Positions 60,927 to 64,000 of a DNA stretch of 64,000 nucleotides are shown here, one piece after another. Made by a program: the position numbers and the translations under genes. A model generated the notes under the pieces. That model was not told the origin of the DNA, did not search any database, and saw only the letters and a program-made list of their open reading frames with translations. This stretch comes from Arthrobacter silviterrae (GTDB taxonomy: Bacteria > Actinomycetota > Actinomycetes > Actinomycetales > Micrococcaceae): positions 62,001 to 126,000 of the forward strand of contig NZ_JAAKZI010000007.1 of NCBI RefSeq assembly GCF_011045165.1. The letters are read 5' to 3'. Every line of letters starts with the position of its first letter. Within the stretch, counting starts at the first letter, position 1.

Positions 60927-62603
60927 GTGGCGGCACAGGATTTCGGCGGCTCCTTCCGGTCTCCCACGGCCCACGGGCCGGCGGGCGCAGTGCCGCGGCC
61001 CCCCGCCACGGCCAGGCGCGCCGAAGTGCTGGCGGCCCTGTCCCTGGCCATCGATCTGGGGCTTGGCCAGCCCATGGAGCACATGCTGCGCGCCATGCTG
61101 TTGGGGGTGCGGATGGCCGATCTGCTGGGGCTTGGGCCGGAGGCGCGGACCCGAACCTACTATGCCAACCTGCTGGCCTGGATTGGCTGCCATGCGGACT
61201 CCTTCGAACTGGCTGCCCGTTTTGGCGACGACATCGGCTTCCGCGCCGACTACTACCTCATTGACGCCCACGGGCTGCCCATGCTGTCGCTGATGCTGCA
61301 CCATACCGGCACAGAGCTGCCGCCACTGCGGCGCGCCGCCCGGCAGTCGCACTTCGCGGCAACGGCGGGCACGGCGGTCAGGAAGCTGATCCGTTCGCAC
61401 TGCCTCTCCGCCGGGCAACTCGCCGACAGGGTGGGACTGGACCCGGCCATGCCGGCGATCCTGCGCCATGCCTTTGAGCGCTGGGACGGCAAGGGACTCC
61501 CGGCGGGGAGGTCCGGCGTCGAAATTCCGCTGGAAATGCGCATCGCGCAGCTGGCGGACACAGCCGAGGTGTTCCTGCGGACAGGCGGCCTGCCGGCCGC
61601 GGTGGACATGGTCCGGCAGCGCCGCGGCACGCAGTTCGACCCAGAGTTGGCGGAGCTGTTTTGCGCACGGGCCGCCGGCCTGACGGCGGGGCTGCTGGAG
61701 GCGGACCCGTGGCCGGCAGCCCTCGCCGCGGCCCCGGGGGACGACGAGCTGACCGAGGCCGGCATGGATGCCGTCCTGGCCGCCATGGGGGACTTTGCCG
61801 ACCTGAAGTCCCCCTGGACGGCAGGCCATTCCCGGGCCGTGGCCGCCCTCGCGGCCCGCGCCGCCGAAGCGTACGGCTTTCCCGCGGACGGGGTGGAGCT
61901 GCTGCGCCGTGCCGGTTGGGTCCACGACCTGGGCCGCATGGGTGTCTCCAATGCGGTCTGGGACAAGGCAGCCGGGCTGTCCTCCATGGACCGGGAACGG
62001 ATGCAAATGTACCCGTTCCTCAGCGAGCGCATCCTTGGAAGGGTGCCCGGCCTGCGGCGGGTGGCAGCGCTGGCGGGGGCGCACCGTGAGCGGCTCGACG
62101 GCTCCGGCTATCCGCGGGGTCTCACGGGCGCCGGGCTCGATTCTGGCCAGCGCCTGCTCGCGGCGGTTGACGCGTACCAGTCGGCGGTGGAACCGCGTCC
62201 GCACCGGCCGGCAGCCGTGCCAGCGGATGCCGCCCGCAGGCTGCACGAAGACGCCGTCTCCGGGCGGCTGGACCAACGCGCCGTCGATGCGGTCCTGGCG
62301 GCGGCGGGTCCGGGGGCGGGTCATGGGACGGGTCGGGAGGCAGGCACGGGAGCCGCCCGTCGCCGCAGTCCAGCCGCCGGACTGACCGCGAGGGAACTCG
62401 AGGTGCTTTCGCTGCTGTGCCGGGGCATGAACAACAAGGACATAGCGGCCGCCCTGTTCATTGCCCCCAAAACGGCCCGGAACCATGTGGAGCACATCTA
62501 TGAAAAGACCGGTTCGGCCAACCGGGTGTCGGCCACACTGTTTGCCCTGGACCACGGCCTGTGGGACAGGGAAGGCGGACTGCCGGCCCCAGGCAAGGAA
62601 TAA
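60927..62603 (+). CDS. Tandem HD-GYP-like / LuxR DNA-binding regulator
   Basis: The protein is 558 residues from GTG 60927. Two HD-GYP-like modules are present. The first (~30-260) is degenerate but keeps FERWDGKGLPAG and IAQLADTAEVF. The second (~290-450) has WVHDLGRMGVSNAVWDKAAG and HRERLDGSGYPRGL, close to the full HD-GYP pattern. A LuxR helix-turn-helix ends the protein: LTARELEVLSLLCRGMNNKD and KTARNHVEHIYEKTGSANR. It may tie a nucleotide or other phosphoester signal to transcription. It is preceded by the unknown and CMD-like genes in the same direction, which it may regulate. Confidence 0.83.
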   Translation: MAAQDFGGSFRSPTAHGPAGAVPRPPATARRAEVLAALSLAIDLGLGQPMEHMLRAMLLGVRMADLLGLGPEARTRTYYANLLAWIGCHADSFELAARFGDDIGFRADYYLIDAHGLPMLSLMLHHTGTELPPLRRAARQSHFAATAGTAVRKLIRSHCLSAGQLADRVGLDPAMPAILRHAFERWDGKGLPAGRSGVEIPLEMRIAQLADTAEVFLRTGGLPAAVDMVRQRRGTQFDPELAELFCARAAGLTAGLLEADPWPAALAAAPGDDELTEAGMDAVLAAMGDFADLKSPWTAGHSRAVAALAARAAEAYGFPADGVELLRRAGWVHDLGRMGVSNAVWDKAAGLSSMDRERMQMYPFLSERILGRVPGLRRVAALAGAHRERLDGSGYPRGLTGAGLDSGQRLLAAVDAYQSAVEPRPHRPAAVPADAARRLHEDAVSGRLDQRAVDAVLAAAGPGAGHGTGREAGTGAARRRSPAAGLTARELEVLSLLCRGMNNKDIAAALFIAPKTARNHVEHIYEKTGSANRVSATLFALDHGLWDREGGLPAPGKE

Positions 62604-62618
62604 CTTGAAGCTTCAAGT
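62603..62618. promoter_or_regulatory. 16-bp palindrome overlapping the promoter of the VOC gene
   Basis: ACTTGAAGCTTCAAGT is a perfect palindrome starting right at the end of the LuxR gene. Its TTGAAG could act as a -35 box with TAGACT at 62626-62631, 15 bp away, so a bound repressor would block the promoter. TTGAA/TTCAA palindromes are common MarR-type operators. No MarR gene is visible in the window. Confidence 0.55.
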
Positions 62619-62658
62619 AGTTTGCTAGACTATGACCACCACAAACCTTGGAGCAGCC

Positions 62659-63549
62659 ATGACCACCCAGCACGACCTCCTCTCCGCCGACCTGCATATG
62701 GGCACCGTGATGCTCAAGGTGGGCGACATGCGCCTGATGGGCGACTACTACCAAAAGGCCCTCGGCCTGGACGTGGTTGCCGAAGCCGACGGCGGCCAGT
62801 ACCTGGGCCGCGGCTCCGTGCCCCTGGTGCACCTGCAGCCGGCCGGCGGGCTGCACATTCCGGGCCGGGGCGAGGCCGGCTTGTTCCACACCGCCCTGCT
62901 TTTCCAGGACCAGGCCTCGCTGGCCGCCACCGTGGCCAGCGCCGCCCAGTATGACCCCCAACTGTTTGCCGGCAGCGCAGACCACCTGGTCTCCGAGGCG
63001 TTCTACTTCACCGACCCCGAAGGCAACGGAATTGAGCTTTACTGGGACCGTCCCCGCACTGAGTGGTCCTGGTCCAACGGTGCCGTGGAAATGGACTCCC
63101 TGGCCCTGCCCCCGCAGCGCTACCTCCAGCAGCACCTGACTGAAGCGTCGGTGAGCGGGCAGCGGGACGCGGGCGCCGGCGTCGGCCATGTCCACCTCCA
63201 GGTAGGTGACGTGGCCACGGCGGAAAAGTTCTACGTGGACACCCTCGGCTTTGAAAAGACGGCCGGCTGGCACGGGCAGGCACTGTTTGTCTCCGCGGGC
63301 GGGTACCACCACCACATGGCCATGAACGTCTGGAACAGCCGCGGCGCCGGCCCCCGCAAGGACACGCTGGGCCTGGGCGAGGTGCTGATCACGGTCCCGG
63401 GGCAGGACGACGTCGGGGCGCTGGCAGAGCGCCTGGCCCGCCGTGGCGTCGCCATGGCCGACACCGGCGCCGAAATTGTCTTTGACGATCCGTGGCGGAA
63501 CCGGATTCGCGTTAGTGTTGAGGCAGAAGCTGCCGCAGCACACCGCTGA
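62659..63549 (+). CDS. Two-domain VOC protein, catechol-2,3-dioxygenase-like
   Basis: This 296-residue protein has two vicinal-oxygen-chelate modules. Module 1 (~5-135) has VMLKVGDMRLMGDYYQKALG and FYFTDPEGNGIELYWDRP. Module 2 (~170-290) has GHVHLQVGDVATAEKFYVDT and YHHHMAMNVWNSRG. The metal ligands of extradiol-type enzymes (His in the second module's first strand, His in HHH, and a late Glu) look present, so ring cleavage or related oxygen chemistry is possible. Such proteins are often called CatE or MhqO-like and respond to quinones. ATG 62659 has TTGGAGCAGCC before it; ATG 62632 would overlap the proposed promoter. Confidence 0.8.
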   Translation: MTTQHDLLSADLHMGTVMLKVGDMRLMGDYYQKALGLDVVAEADGGQYLGRGSVPLVHLQPAGGLHIPGRGEAGLFHTALLFQDQASLAATVASAAQYDPQLFAGSADHLVSEAFYFTDPEGNGIELYWDRPRTEWSWSNGAVEMDSLALPPQRYLQQHLTEASVSGQRDAGAGVGHVHLQVGDVATAEKFYVDTLGFEKTAGWHGQALFVSAGGYHHHMAMNVWNSRGAGPRKDTLGLGEVLITVPGQDDVGALAERLARRGVAMADTGAEIVFDDPWRNRIRVSVEAEAAAAHR

Positions 63550-63593
63550 GCGGCTCCGGCCCGGGCCGGACCAACCCACCGAAAGGCACCAGC

Positions 63594-64000
63594 TTGGCAA
63601 GCTACTCAGAATTCTTCATCGCGGACCACCACCAGGCCGTTGCCCGCGCCAAGGCCCGGGAAGCCGGAAAGTCGCCCGCCATTGACGTTCCCGTCCTGCC
63701 GACGCCGGGGCTCAGCGACTTTGAGATCGAAGTCCTGGGCGGGCTGGCCGTGAAAAAGGTGCATGCCACGGGAGTTGCTGCCGAACTGAGCCTGGTGGAC
63801 ATTGAACTGGACACCCTCTATGCCGTGCCGGATGCCCTGCTGGAAGTGTTTGCCGAGCTTGACAGCCTGGAGGACCAGGAGGACGTGTCCGAACTGGCTG
63901 CGGAGTGGGCGGCGGCGGAGGAAATGGAATCCACCCCGGAGGTCACCGAGCCGCTGGTGCGCGCCCTGGCAGCCATGTCCGTTGCAGCCGCCAAGGCGGC
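63594..64000 (+). CDS. Unrecognised protein, N-terminal part (partial)
   Basis: The frame is open from TTG 63594 to the window edge. GAAAGG lies about 7 bases before the TTG. The visible 135 residues start ASYSEFFIADHHQAVARAKA, then FEIEVLGGLAVKKVHATGVA, followed by an acidic region rich in Glu and Asp (AELDSLEDQEDVSELAAEW). No family is recognised. It starts 45 bp after the VOC gene and may be cotranscribed with it. Confidence 0.62.
   Translation, partial: MASYSEFFIADHHQAVARAKAREAGKSPAIDVPVLPTPGLSDFEIEVLGGLAVKKVHATGVAAELSLVDIELDTLYAVPDALLEVFAELDSLEDQEDVSELAAEWAAAEEMESTPEVTEPLVRALAAMSVAAAKA

Overview
The window is about 64 kb of high-GC chromosome from an actinobacterium, most likely Arthrobacter or a close relative in the Micrococcaceae. 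Three things point there: the housekeeping order (murA-plsC-gpsA-ddl, thiL-DAK2-recG-rsmD-coaD, yceD-rpmF-rnc-mutM, smc-ftsY-amtB-glnB and ffh), a fused OleBC protein, and frequent GTG and TTG starts with ATGA or TAGTG overlaps. The assignment rests on gene content and order only. No rRNA, tRNA or CRISPR array was seen.

Region by region. (1) 1-4.9 kb: end of murA, then plsC, gpsA, ddl and a methyltransferase, facing a DUF3515-type lipoprotein. (2) 5.0-14.3 kb: a catabolic block inserted before thiL. It has a class III CoA-transferase divergent from an IclR regulator, two decayed genes (FAD-linked 2-hydroxyacid oxidase and HisC/Pat-like aminotransferase), an NCS1 permease divergent from a glutaryl-CoA-dehydrogenase-like enzyme, and urocanate hydratase. 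A 14-bp palindrome recurs in both divergent promoters and, degenerately, before hutU. Its centre lies about 108-112 bp upstream of the CoA-transferase, dehydrogenase and hutU starts, so this looks like one IclR regulon. (3) 14.4-27.5 kb: GNAT, thiL, DAK2, recG (with REP-like repeats inserted in frame), rsmD, flotillin and a small partner, a spermidine-synthase-like protein coupled to an aminotransferase, coaD, yceD, rpmF, rnc and mutM. (4) 27.7-33.5 kb: a DUF559 protein and the oleA-oleBC-oleD operon for head-to-head long-chain olefins. (5) 33.7-45.5 kb: smc, an MFS transporter, ftsY, amtB-glnB behind a candidate GlnR box, a standalone zwf, and ffh. (6) 45.6-52.5 kb: a complete peptide-type ABC importer and a hydrolase-like protein lacking its nucleophile.

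(7) 52.55-56.3 kb is a degraded accessory island. Two related IS1380-type remnants flank a frameshifted TetR gene, its divergent frameshifted oxidoreductase, and an intact gene for an EVE-HNH protein, an architecture known from modification-dependent restriction enzymes. (8) 56.4-64 kb: an RibD/DHFR-like reductase, thiC under a TPP riboswitch, a GNAT, an unknown protein translationally overlapped with a CMD-like protein and followed by an HD-HD-LuxR regulator, a two-domain VOC dioxygenase-like protein behind a 16-bp palindrome, and a truncated gene at the right edge.

The most interesting items are the IclR regulon that ties a CoA-transferase/acyl-CoA-dehydrogenase pair to urocanate hydratase, the EVE-HNH protein in its decayed island, and the REP-like repeats translated inside RecG.
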